This document shows, one piece after another, positions 12,167-25,461 of a DNA stretch of 64,000 nt (position 1 is the stretch's first letter; each line of letters starts with the position of its first letter). The notes under the pieces were generated by a model. The model saw nothing but the letters and a program-made list of their open reading frames with translations, did no database searches and was not told the origin of the DNA. The stretch covers positions 17,609,001-17,673,000 of the forward strand of contig NC_059397.1 in assembly GCF_905220565.1 (NCBI RefSeq), in the 5' to 3' direction. The DNA comes from Melitaea cinxia (lineage: Eukaryota; Arthropoda; Insecta; Lepidoptera; Nymphalidae). Position numbers and translations under genes: made by a program.

Positions 12167-15100
12167 TAGCTGTGCCCGCGGCTTCGCCCGCGTTGAAATT
12201 AGTGTGTCACAAAGTTTTCCCGGTAAATTTCCAGTGAAACTCTCATCAAAATCTTAACGAATGAAGATATGCATTTTTTTTTTTTTTGTTATCGCAGGGT
12301 AACCCATTTATGGGTGATATCCAGGATGCCCGGGTAGGCAGTCCTAGACCGTATGTCGGCTTAGCACTTGGGGGTGCACTACCGACCAAAACCCCTGCGG
12401 GAGCCTTCAGCCGCTTTAATTGGAGGGTCCCGGATCAAAGATATGCATTACTATTAAGATGGTGAATGCATTTTTTTTTTTTATTTCAGTCACTTGAAAT
12501 GCTTATCAAACTGAGTAACTTTTTAAAAGGCCGATGTAGTATAATTTAATAGTTATTTTTATAAAACCTCTCTATACACCACATTTTTAAGTTTTGTTTT
12601 CAGGCTGTATATGTTTCATACAAACTATCAACCCCAATTAAATCCCCTTAGCGGTGGAATATCGTAAGATCCGTTCTTAGCGGACGTCTGCTAACTATAA
12701 TCTACCTCCCTGCCAAATTTTATCTTTGTCCAACCTGGATGGATAGCCCATCCAGCGGTTTTTGAGTTCTCGTGATGCGTGAGTTATTTACCTTTTTCTT
12801 TTATATATATAGATAACGATGCATTATTTGGACACCTTCTCACCATCTAAAGAGCATACATTTTATATTTCAAGTCTCTTACTTCAAAAACATAGGACTC
12901 TCATACAAACTTCCAACCCCCGTTTTACCCCTTTAGGGGTGTAATTTCGTAAAATCCGTTCTTAGCGGAAGTTTACGCCCTATAAGGAGCCTTCCTGTCA
13001 AATTTCAAGTTTGTAGGTGTTATAGTTTCGGAGATTTCGTGATCAGTGAGTCAACCTACCATCCCCCGTTTTAACCCCAAAAGGGGGTTTATTTCTAAAG
13101 ATACATTATTTGGACGCCTTCTTATCATCTATAGAGCATACATTTTAAATTTCAAGTCTCTTACTTCAAAAACATAGGACTCTCATACAAACTTCCAACC
13201 CCCGTTTTATCCCCTTAGGGGTCGAGTTTCGTAAAATCATCTCTTTACGGATGTTTACGCCCTATAAGGAACGTACCTGCCAAATTTCAAGTTTGTAGCT
13301 GTTATAGTTTCGGATATTTCGTGATCAGTGAGTCAACCTACCATCCCCCGTTTTAACCCCAAAAAGGGGTTGATTTCTAAAGATACATTATTTGTACGCC
13401 TTCTTATCATCTATAGAGTATACATTTTAAATTTCAAGTCTCTTACTTCAAAAACATAGGACTTTCATACAAAATTGCAACCTCCGTTTTACCCCCTTAA
13501 GGGTCAAGTTTCGTAAAATTATCTCTTAATGAATGTTTACGCCTTATAAGAAACCTACCTGCCAAATTTCAAGTTTGTAGATGTTATAGTTTCGGAGATT
13601 TCGTGATCAGTGAGTCAACCTACCATCCCCCGTTTTAACCCCAAAAGGGGGTTGATTTCTTAAGATACATTATTTGTACGCCTTCTTATCATCTATAGAG
13701 CTTACATTTTAAATTTAAAGTCTCTTACTTCAAAAAAATAGGACTTTCATACAAAATTGCAACCCCCGTTTTACCCCCTTAGGGGTCGAGTTTCGTAAAA
13801 TTCATTCTTAGCAAATGTCTACGTCCTATAAGGAGCCTACCTGCCAAATTTCAAGTTTGTAAGTGTTATAGTTTCGGATATTTCGTGATGAGGGAGTCAA
13901 CCTACCATCCCCCGTTTTAACCCCAAAAAAGATTTGATTTCTAAAGATACATTATTTGGACACCTTCTCACCATCTAAAGAACGTACATTTTAAATTTCA
14001 AGTCTCTTACTTCAAAAACATGGGACTTTCACACAAATTTTCAACCCCCGTTTTACCCCTTTAGGGGTGTAATTTCGTAAAATCCGTTCTTAGCGGAAGT
14101 TTACGCCCTATAAGGAGCCTTCCTGTCAAATTTCAAGTTTGTAGGTGTTATAGTTTCGGAGATTTCGTGATCAGTGAGTCAACCTACCATCCCCCGTTTT
14201 AACCCCAAAAGAGGGTTTATTTCTAAAGATACATTATTTGGACGCCTTCTTATCATCTATAGAGCATACATTTTAAATTTCAAGTCTCTTACTTCAAAAA
14301 CATAGGACTTTCATATAAACTTGCAACCCCCGTTTTACCCTCTTAGGGGTCGAGTTTCGTAAAATCATCTCTTAGCGGATGTTTACGCCTTATAAGGAAC
14401 CTACCTGCTAAGTTTCAAGTTTGTAGGTGTTTTATTTTCGGAGATTTCGTGATCAGTGAGTCAACCTACCATCCCCCGTTTTAACCCCAAAAGGGGGTTG
14501 ATTTCTTAAGATAAATTATTTGTACGCCTTCTTATCATCTATAGAGCATACATTTTAAATTTCAAGTCTCTTACTTCAAAAAAATAGGACTTTCATACAA
14601 AATTGCAACCCCCGTTTTACCCCCTTAGGGGTCGAGTTTCGTAAAATCCGTTCTTAGCGGATGTCTACGTCCTATAAGGAGCCTACTTGCCAAATTTCAA
14701 GTTTGTAGGTGTTATAGTTTCGGAGATTTCGTGATGAGTGAGTGACCTTTCGCTTTTATATATATTATTATAGATTATAGATATATTATTATTAAAAGTC
14801 CCATTAGGAAGGTTCCGAAGATACGTGCAGCGTTCCCCCTTTAAATAACTAGATTAATTTTTTGTCCGAGGTAGCGCCCAGCTCTTCGGCCTCCTATGAT
14901 GTCAAATAACCTTTTTGCTATTTCCTTAAAAAGCCTCTTAGCGTTAGGACCCCACGGACCAAGGGTCTCGACACCGAATGGGACAAAATCATATTCGGAG
15001 CCTAGACCCCTGTATTTGCATACTTTAGTTTTTTCAGTATATTTAAGTAGGCATACTAATATTAAAATTGACTAGCCCGTTGGCGCAGTTTGTAGTGCTT

Positions 15101-18100
15101 TCTGATCCGAGGGTTATGGGTTCGATTCTCATCCCGTGTCTCGGTGTAATATAAATATTTATTTATAAATGTATAATTTATAAGTATGTTTATCGAAAAA
15201 AAATATATGTAGCTATACCAATCGGCTGTTACGTATAACACAAGCATTAAGTTGCTTACTTTAGGAACAGACGATCGTGTGTGCATTGTGTAGATATTTA
15301 TAAATGCTGAATACTCTATTTGTTTGTTTGCACGATCTAATCTCAATAACTATTGGTTCGAATCAAAAAAAAATTTGTCTTGAATAACTCATTTCACGAG
15401 ATAGACTATAGGCTATTTGTTCCTAAAATTCGTCTGAAACCATGAGGAACAGCTAGTTATTTATAAAAAATAAATCCTCATTCGGATTTCACGCGTATAT
15501 GTGTAACAATTAATATTCTACAAATAGCTACTACGCGCGGCTTCGTCCGCGTGGAACTTAATAATAATAATTTAGTAATAAGTAATATTTTAGTACGTTC
15601 AAATATTATTTACGAAAATTAATATAATTCAACAAAGATATTTAATTGAAGTTACGTTAAATAAACTTTCCTACCATTTTCTATTTATTCAAATTTAAAT
15701 TTTATATCATTTCCGTATAAAAGCAAATTTTAATGAATAATATTGTCTTGATGAGCAGGGTTCAACCACCTTTCTAACGTCCAGTCTCACCACTTCTTAC
15801 ATAATACTTCGTCTTTTGCTTTGGAGATGTCAGAATACAATAATTGTTTGCGCGCAAACTGAAAAAAAATCTGACTTCAATTACATCAACAAGTTATACA
15901 ACGTAGGTTGACGAAAAATTTGTCAAGTAAATAAAAAAAATTGTAAATACGCGTTATCGAACATTACATAACAACACACACACACACATAACATTTAAGC
16001 AGTAGTCATTAGATATCGATTAAATTTAAATGGTACCATAAGACAAGCATAAGCTTTCGATTAAAATAAGAATCATCAAAACCGGTTCACGCAATTAAAA
16101 GTATTGAAGTATAATAAAAAGTATTGAAGTATAATAAAAAGTATTGAAGTAGGTATACAACGTAGATCGACGAAAAAATTGTCAAGTAAATACGCATTGT
16201 CAGATATAACTTGAAAATTATTTCTCAGATCTCAATTAAATTTTAATGGTGGTTCCATGACACGCAACACTTTCCCATTAAAAAATCATCGAAATCCAGA
16301 ATCCAGCCAGTCAAAAGTTCTGAGCTAACATACATAAAAAAGGCCTGCAACGTCTTAAATAACGACGGCTTAGCGTCCGAGGCACGGTGAGAAGGACAGA
16401 CATCCGAACGAGAAAGTAATATTTGTACAAATACAAATATCCATCCCGAGCGGGAATCGAACTCGCAAACCGTCGGTGTCTTAGGTGACTTCTCGTTCCA
16501 GCCAGTAATATTAGAATAATTGTGTTTGCTCGCAAACGAAAAAAAAAACCGACTTCAATTACATCGACAAGTAATGCAACGTAGATAGACAAAACAAATT
16601 AATAAACGCACTACGATTTTCGAGGGTGTCCGTTGATTTCTCTAAGAATTCATCCTAGATTCCATTAGATCCTGGTTTCCTTATCATGGTACCACACTTG
16701 GGATATTTCCTTCTTTTTATGAAAATAGCTTCATAAGCGACGAAGTTATCCCCTAACACACATTAAAAAAAAGCAAAAAAAACATTAACTTGTATGTCAG
16801 GTGATTTTATCTCTAAATCTCTCTTTCAAATAAGCTTCAGAAAATATAATAAAAAAGTAGCACTTCGTATATGTATATATATATATAATATACGAACATC
16901 CTTTCTTGAAGTCGGTTAATAAAAAAGCGATAGGGTGACATGTGTGTGTGTTTGTATGTGTGTGACTACGTGTGTGTATGTGTGCGTGTCTGTGTGTGCT
17001 ATCGTCGTGTGTTTATATTTTAAGTGGACGTGTATACTTGAATGCCACCAGGAACTGGAGCGCCAATCACGACGGGTGTCTTCTCATGGGTTTACTGAAC
17101 ATAGAACCGTGTAAGAACGCACCAGCGATCGTCTCTTTGCCGCACTACTACCTCGCATCAGAAGAATTACTCGACTATTTCGACGGAGGAATCCATCCTG
17201 ATAAGGAAAAGCACCGTAGCTTCGTCTATTTGGAAGCCGTAAGTATCATGTTTGTTTATTAAGACAAAAAAAATTTAAGTAGATAGAGGGGAACCCTTCC
17301 AAGTTTTTTCCTTTCTCTCCTCATTTACAAAGTACAAAAATAACCCAATTTCTTATGCATGTGTATACATAAAAAAATATTAATTTAAACCACGTAATAT
17401 ATTACATATCAATTAATAGCTAAATAGAAGAAACAATTTAGGCGAAAGACAGATATTTTTAGTTTTTCGTTAATTAAACACAGCACAGACTTTTAAAATC
17501 CGCATTGGAGCAGCGTGGTGGATTAAGCTGCGATCCTAAGCAGTAAATTACAGGCAGAAGCGAGACTTTGAAAATAACAACTGAATAATTATCACTTGAA
17601 ATTTCAATTAATTAGGTACTCATAATCAAAGTACTTGAAACACATTCATCTACCAAGAATTAATATGAGAATTGAATACTCATTTCAGACAACAGGTGTC
17701 GTAATAAAAGGCCTCCAACGACTCCAGTTCAACATTGAACTACGGAATTCTCCGGCAATTCCGCAGTTAGAAAACGTTCGAACCGGACTATTTCCTCTAC
17801 TCTGGATCGAGGAGGTAAATATACCTACTAGTGGTTACACGTGCTAAACTAACGTTTTTCAATACATGGGATAACTGAATTAGTTATAATTTATTTTTAC
17901 TATGGAATAGTCTGAACTAGTTTCGCCTTGAAATCTAAAGTACCTAGTTGGTAACAAATATAATTTGAATTGAATTGTTGTACTTATATTTTAAATAATT
18001 CAATATCTATTAACCAACCCGCCTGCCCAACGTGGTGACTATGGGCAAAACACATGAGTTGACGCCATTTTTGGCGCGAACTTGTTGAGGCCTATGTGCA

Positions 18101-21100
18101 GCAGTGGACTGTAGGCTGAAGTGATGAATATCTATTGAGTATGACAAACCATTTTTCACCTTTAATATACCATAAAATATATAAAACCACAATGTGAAAA
18201 CATATGCAATCCATAGTCATTAAAAAAAAATCGGACATTCTTGAACATCTATTTACAATGTAAACTCCTTAATAGGTGTTAAACAGACCTTGATCTTCAA
18301 AACGTGCAAATTTAAAATACACACACGCATTCCCAATCAGCATCCAATCATAAAGATTTCAGTATGAAGTCTTTTAAAAGACCTCTTATAGAGTTCTAAC
18401 ATGACGTCTTAAGTAGCTTATTTTTATAAACTTATAATTCTGTCCTTAATGAACTTATAAATGGGAAGTAAATTTTTGACATCGAAATGTATATGTTTTT
18501 ATCTATTTATGTCTTCATTTTTGCAAGTTCAAAAAAAGAGCTCTTTGAGAGCTCTTTTTGATGAGATCTGAAAGTCTATGTTAGGTGGCCCATTCAACTC
18601 CTTGAGGAGGTCTTAAAAAGTCATTCAGACGTAGGATCTGAAGTCCAAATTGTAACAAGGATTATTGAAATAAATGATTTTTTTTTTAATCTTACTCCTA
18701 AAACGTCATTTTGCTATCTGGGTTAATATTCTAATGTACTGTACTTTAATACTTGTGATGAGATAAAGTGACAAACATATTCGTAATGTTCGAATTTCGT
18801 ACCTACATTTTTTTTGTCACTCACCAGATTGAATATTTTTTTTTTATCTTCGTTATTATTAGACAAGGTTTTTACAAGGTACAGTACGAAATGAGCCGGT
18901 TGAGCTAGTAGTAATTAAAAAAATAACAGTTGTTTTGATGCAGATTTTTGTATAAAGCAAAAAAAAACTTTTACATTTTAGTGTGGATACAGTTACTATA
19001 TATATACATCGATGCTAACATAACACACCACGATGAAATGTATTTATTTATGGGCCATCACATAACACCTTAAACTATCCTTGATCTACTTACTTCGTTA
19101 CCACCACCACTACCCACCACCACCAACCACTTACTTGTTTCACATACGAATATAATAATAAATAATAATAATAATTTTAATAATAATAATTTTAAAATTA
19201 CACACATAAATATATATTTCGCCTGGCCATATCTAGTTAAACATTTGAAGATCTATGTATTTCTTTGTGTTTCGTCGCTTGCTGTTTTTGTTGCTTTTTT
19301 TACTACATAGTGACCGGTCTTACCATCGATGTAATGCGTTTCTACCCACATTTTGCTTTTTGTGACGATATTGTATAATGAATTATTGTTTATTACCGAC
19401 ACGCTCGGCTAGAATTATTGTAAACTTATAGCTATTTAAAAATGTATTCTTTCCAATGTATTTCTCATATAAGTGAATTGTTAATTCTTATAAAAATAAA
19501 TATCTTTGACCTGAATACTAAGGCCTATATTAGTTGAAATGTATCTTTATATCGATATAAATATTTGTTAGTCACTCATATGTATTATAAGAAATATGTA
19601 TGCTTTGCCCATTTTTATTATTTATATATTTATATCGATATACAATAACATCATGTCTATAATCAATGGTCCCAATATCCTCCCCAATATGGTAGCCTAG
19701 TAACTGGTAAAGATCGCTTTTAAGCAATAATAAGACTATTTTGTGAATCTAAATATATTGTACACCAAGTTCACAATAAACACATTTAATATTTGACTAT
19801 ATACGCATTAACTTTTTTTTTTAAATTCAGGGCGCAGAAATACCAAAAAATATCCAAGAAGAACTTCACCAAGCGAATAAGCTACTGGGCTACGTCGAAG
19901 CCATCCGCTGGGTGATACTAGGGTTAGCGATAATATTGTGCATTGCGGGCGCGTTTTGTGTGTCCCGAGCTGGAGGACTCAACCCGTGGCCGAACCGCAA
20001 CAGTGGTCTTTTTTTTTTTTTTTCTCGTAGTACGTATGAAAAGCTTGCTAACTTTGATTTTATTTTTTGTATGTGCGCCTTCCAATACCGAGTAATGTGA
20101 ATTCATTCACGCATTCCAATTTTATGTTATTGTTTCTGTAATTTAAATTTAGTGCACATTTTTGGTAAGGATTAAAAGTTATTATTTTAGTTTTTTTTAA
20201 ATTTATTTTAAGAAACTTAAGTTCTTTCAAGCAAAGAGTCAAGTTTTTCATGGACATTATTACTATCATTATTTTGACATGAAGTCAGCAAAGATATGTC
20301 GTCGACGAACAATACGCATGGCTCTTCCATGATCTTAGGAAGGTCGTTGATGTACCTATATCAAAAATAATAGACCTTATATTCCCTGGGGGATGGACGC
20401 GTTCATAACTTTGCAGTCTAACTCGTGACAACTGCCTCGTGAGCAGCACCGCGGATACCTATACCGTACAGTTTATTTAAGAGTATATTATGCTGAACGC
20501 AGTCATATGCCTTGGTCATGTCTAGTAACACGCCGATTCCGTATTGTTTACTGTCCAATATTTTTTAAATCTTTCTAATATACTTATACATCGCCAGAAC
20601 AGTAGACCTTTCTTTACGAAAGCCATTTTGGCATATTTGATCTATCATTAAAAAAAAAACGACGGTTATCCGCTTTTAGGATTATTTCAAATAATCTAAA
20701 AAATTCAATAGGGATTTTTTTTAGGAATTTTGGAATGAAACGGTCTACTTATTAATGTTAGTATTTTAGTGGGTCTTTAAGTGGTTCAGGTTTTAAACTG
20801 TGATAGTCTCCTACTTTCTATTTTCTTTAGTAATTTGTAGTAATTCGGCAAAACTATTATCTTTATTGCACAAAATATTTTACAAGAGCCATTATATAGA
20901 AAGTTTGCAAGGGCGAACTTATCTCTAAAAGAGATCTCTACCGGTCAACCCATGGTACTGAGAGATGATGTGAACGCGAGCTACAGTACCTAGTGCAGGA
21001 ATTGAAAAAGAAAAATTGATGTATTTAAGAAAAAACATATACTCATACATCTACATATACATACATATATCCATACATACATATATACATACATACATAT

Positions 21101-24100
21101 ACTACATAATATAAATTAACTTTCAGCTCTAGTCTGCGGTAAAATAAGACTAGAAAAACCGAGCGTAATGCGACCTGCTGAAGACGATAAAGGATTTTAT
21201 TTCTCTATGTTTGGTCATGTGAGTATTGCCTTTCTTTTAGTAACATAAAATAATTATAATTTAATTTTAAGAAGCGCCCGTTAGTTTTAAGTTGTTTTTT
21301 ATTAGAAAATGAGAATTTGCTTCATTAAATTTGCAGGAGTTAGACAAAAAAAATACGTTAAAGCTCTTCGTGTCATCATTTAGTAATTAATTATAATTAT
21401 AATAATAAATTGATTTAAGTTAATTTTTAAGAGTTAGATTTTTTTGTTGTTTGTTATAATTAAATAAGCGCATACACAACAATAACAAACAACAAAAAAA
21501 AATCTATTCACATTTTGTATTTGTTCTTAATTTAAATAGTATATTTTATTTACAGCTCAATACAACAGAATCCGGCCCGTATGATATGAATCGTGGTATT
21601 GAAAACATTCACGAATTGGGTCATATAGTCGCTTATAACAATAAGACCACCATGAACCAGTGGGGCGATCCGTACTGCGGACAAATCAATGGATCAGACA
21701 GCTCAATATTCCCGCCGATTGAAGGAAACCCACCCGATAAGATCTATACATTTGAGCCAGAAATTTGCCGGTTAGTTTAAAATTACTATGTTTTGTATTA
21801 TAGAATTTAAGAAGAATAGATTAAATTATATTTACTCGTACCTGTCCACTACTACTAGACTCTGATCCGTACTGCCAACAAATCAATGACTCAGATAGTT
21901 TAACAGTAGACAATTTAAGAAAATGTCTACTGAGATCAAAACGAATAACTTTACGTATTTTTATTAAAACTTGAATAATTATTTCATTTTAAATAACTAT
22001 ACAACACAAAAAAGATAGCTTAGTATTTTATTTATAAATAGAATAAGCAGGGACCATTTTTTGTTCTTTATGTATCTAACTTAATAAATATGTAATTACA
22101 AGAACTAGTGGTCGCCTAGTGGTCGAAATTCGAACATAATTAATTTAAATTATAAGTTTAAACATTATTAAGGTTTTGTTGTCGAAAACTATACTTCGGT
22201 AATAATAAACAAAAGAGTATATATGCGTGTGTATGTTAAGTACAAGGTAGTGTGTGTAATGTTTTTTTTTTAATGATTTAATGTATTTTTTACGCATAAT
22301 TAAAAAAAATATATTAGCATCCTGCACTCTTTCTCTATACTATAAGTGTGCGAAATTTCATACTCCACCGTACGCGCAATTTTCGTAAAAAGGAATACAA
22401 AGTTTTAGCTTCACGTATTATTATTACAAGAATAATATTCATAAAAATATACAACACTCATGTATTTAAAGGCATAAAACAGTTTTGCAAGTATGTGTTT
22501 CATTAAACGAAAATGAAGACAATATTATTTAATTATTTAATTTATTTAGTAATAGGCTTCTAATCTTTTTGTCTTCTTGAAATGAAAGATATTTTTAACT
22601 ATATCTGTTCAAACGTCCGTGACGAAATCATTCCCGCACATGACAAATATTTGTATAGGCTATGTGTACCTATTTGTCTCAGCTCGGGTTTCAGCGGCTG
22701 TGGATAACGCCATTTGACGCATAACGGTATCAAACAGAGACAAGTTTTTGATATGTTACTCTGTTGTACCATCGAATTCCACTATATAGGTATATGACAA
22801 CTGAGGTAGGGCACAGCAGAAATAACTGAGGTAGGGCACAGCAGGATTTTCCTGCTCAAAATCTGGAGCAGCCCGACTGGGGCAGTACCTTGACCTTACA
22901 GAAGATCACAGATAAATAATACTGCTTTCAAGCAGTATTATGTTTCTGTTGGTGAGTAAGGTGACCAGAACTTCTTCCTGGGGGGTTTGGGGATTGGGTC
23001 GGTAATACGCTTGCGATACTTCTGGTATTGCAGGCGTCTATAGGCTACGGTAATCTCTTACCATCAGGTGAGCCGTACGCTTGTTTACTGACCTAGTGAT
23101 ATAAAAAAAAAATTAGATATATATAGTCGCGAATATGAATCTAAGTTATAGTTTATATATATTTTTTTTATTGAGGAGAAACTTTTTAAGGCTTATTCTA
23201 TATCCTGCTGTGTCGAAATATAATCATATTTCGACTTAATTCTTGATTAATCGGTGAATCTTTTGTATTACACGCTAGAAATAAAATCGACGACAAAATT
23301 ATTAATCTACCTAATCTCTCTCTCTAAAAATAATTTAATCTTTCGTTAAGTACTAAATTATTAGCTACATGTGATAATATGAAATCAATGGTCAAGCAAA
23401 GGTTTTACAATTATAAGATTGTAATGGAATAGTCGATTTATTGTAATAAACCCAGGAGGAAATGTCTTGCTGGTTAAATACCTCATCCTCACAGAAGATC
23501 ACAACCTAAAAATATTGGTTTCGAATGGTATGTTCCTGTGACAAGTAAAGGCGACACAGTTTCTGAAGTTATTATACCCTACGTTGACGGCGAGGAAAGG
23601 GTTGGCAAAGCGCTCCCAATACTCAGGAGCATATAGTTGGTTCCAGGTAAATTTTATGGCACTTACTCATCATCAGGTGGACCTTACGCTTGTTTACCAA
23701 CAGGGTGTATTAAAAAATAGTCGCAACCCAAACCGACATCAGAATTTAAATCTGTATTGAATCTTGTTGCCACTTTTCGAAGTAAAACTTCTTTACGCAC
23801 GCTTGAGTTGGTGAAAGCGTGACGAGATCGTTACGAAAAGTGTGATTGGGTGAAGCGAACGGAAGTTGAGAGGGGGATATAAGTTAGTGAAGATAGAAAG
23901 AGAAAGAATTACGATTCGTACATTACTGTAGGGTAAACTAAAAAAAGTATTACTTTAGTCGTGTGGTCTAAAGCACACTCATCTTTTTCTTCTTCAAACA
24001 AGAAAAGTACTATTCACCCCTATTCCGAAACGCTGCTCTACTTATATATTTACAGATAGGTACATCTATCATATTTTTCAGATCCTTCTCTGCAAGCCTG

Positions 24101-25411
24101 GTTGGTCCGCGTGAGATATTCAACTTAAGCGCCTACTATTATGAAATTGACGAAATGCTTTTCGCCGCAAAAAGTGCGAATCCGAACAACAAATGTTTTT
24201 GTAAAAAGTAAGTTAATATCATCTTTTTAAACAATTTTACTAAAGCATGAACAAATAATTGACTTCTTGTTGTAATTGCATTAAATTTGTTACAAATATT
24301 TGATTCAATAATATTTCTCTTTTGCTCGAGGCAAGCAGTCAAACGCTGTTTATATTTCATTTTGTTATAATCACAGCCAATCGACTTTAACCCTACTACT
24401 TTCTACTCCGGAGTTTGTAGGTTTAATTTCCGCCTCGAGTTTGGGTGTGATATATGTATTTATTAAAATAAGTATTATATATATACTATCGGAAAAAAAT
24501 ATGCTATATCAGTCGTCTGTTACCTACAACACAGGCATTAAGTTTCTTACCTTACGCCGAGTTGCACGAAACAAAATTAAAATTTAAGTAGAGATTAAAC
24601 TAATTTAATCACAAGAATTTCATACAATTCTTGCGATTAAATTAGTTTGATCACTACTTAAATTTTAATTTCTTTTCGTGCAACTCACCGTTAGAAACAG
24701 ACGTGGTACAGATATTACATTATAAAAAATTGGATGTTTTGTTCGTATAAAGTAAATATTATTTTTCATATATTTTTGAAATAAATATTTATAAAACAAT
24801 TCAAAATAGATAGATATATGCATTGTTAAATGACAACTAGGTATAGAGAATGTTTCGTGGATATCCAATCAAATCAAATAATTTATCAAGTAGAAAGTTT
24901 TGCGACCGCCGACGACACGCAAGGTAGGTACTCGTATAAATCCTGCGACCTGCTGGTACCGCTGAAACGGCACCCCAAAGTTGAACTTAACTTTACAAAC
25001 GACGAAATACGAACAGTTCTTTTGTAATTTGGTACATTTAAGTGGTGTGTGTCATTTATTCCTATTTAAATTTATTTGAGATCTAACAACTACTTTTCGA
25101 GTTATATCTAATAGTGCGTTTTTACTTGACTATTTTTTCGTCGACCTACGTTGTATTATACCGCATAACTTTTTACTGGGTCTACAGATTTTGGTGATTT
25201 TTAATTTATTCGAAAGCTGATGTTTATCATGTGGTCACGTTTAAATTTCATCGAGATTTGATAACAACATTTTGAGTAGTCTTTGATAACACGTGTTTAC
25301 TTGACTATTTTTTCGTCTACCTACGTTGTATTACTTGTCGATGTAATTGAAGTCGGTTTTTTTTCTTTTGCGAACAAATACAATTATTTAAAGCTATATA
25401 AAGTACATTGA

Positions 25412-25461
<50 letters not shown>

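Larger units (their letters stand above)
12166..14774 (-). mobile_element. Non-autonomous Helitron with seven 282-bp tandem repeats
   Basis: Minus-strand 5' end TCTATAAT... (14774, or 14781 by the alternative TC) after an A; 3' end GGGCACAGCTAG at 12166 before a T. Just inside the 3' end GCGGGCGAAGCCGCGG forms a strong GC hairpin. The middle is a regular tandem array (12821-14745). No ORF, so it depends on a helper. It carries a nested poly-A retro-insert at 12276-12437, which is absent from the related element at 44232-46252. Confidence 0.78.
6718..20005 (+). repeat. Tandem segmental duplication, unit 1 (13.29 kb)
   Basis: Direct repeat of 20006-33300. Features from 6729 to 20005 recur exactly 13295 bp downstream, including the AT microsatellite, poly-A runs and the 282-bp array. 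I found no substitution in the stretches I compared by eye. The unit starts just after AGTG (6714-6717) and ends with AGTG (20002-20005), a 4-base microhomology. It contains SNMP2 exons B to G, the last truncated. Confidence 0.95.

Noticed and set aside
12821..14745. CRISPR-like array
   Set aside because: Units are 282 bp with no unique spacers, in an insect genome, and bounded by Helitron ends.
15075..15140. tRNA gene (A and B boxes)
   Set aside because: No anticodon arm or acceptor pairing; followed by a SINE tail, and related copies lack a tRNA fold. The same holds for 35720-35785 and 16440-16500.
16972..17262. Open frame start [12 protein letters not shown] before exon E
   Set aside because: It translates the TG-rich intron tract; the coding part begins only at the acceptor at 17052.
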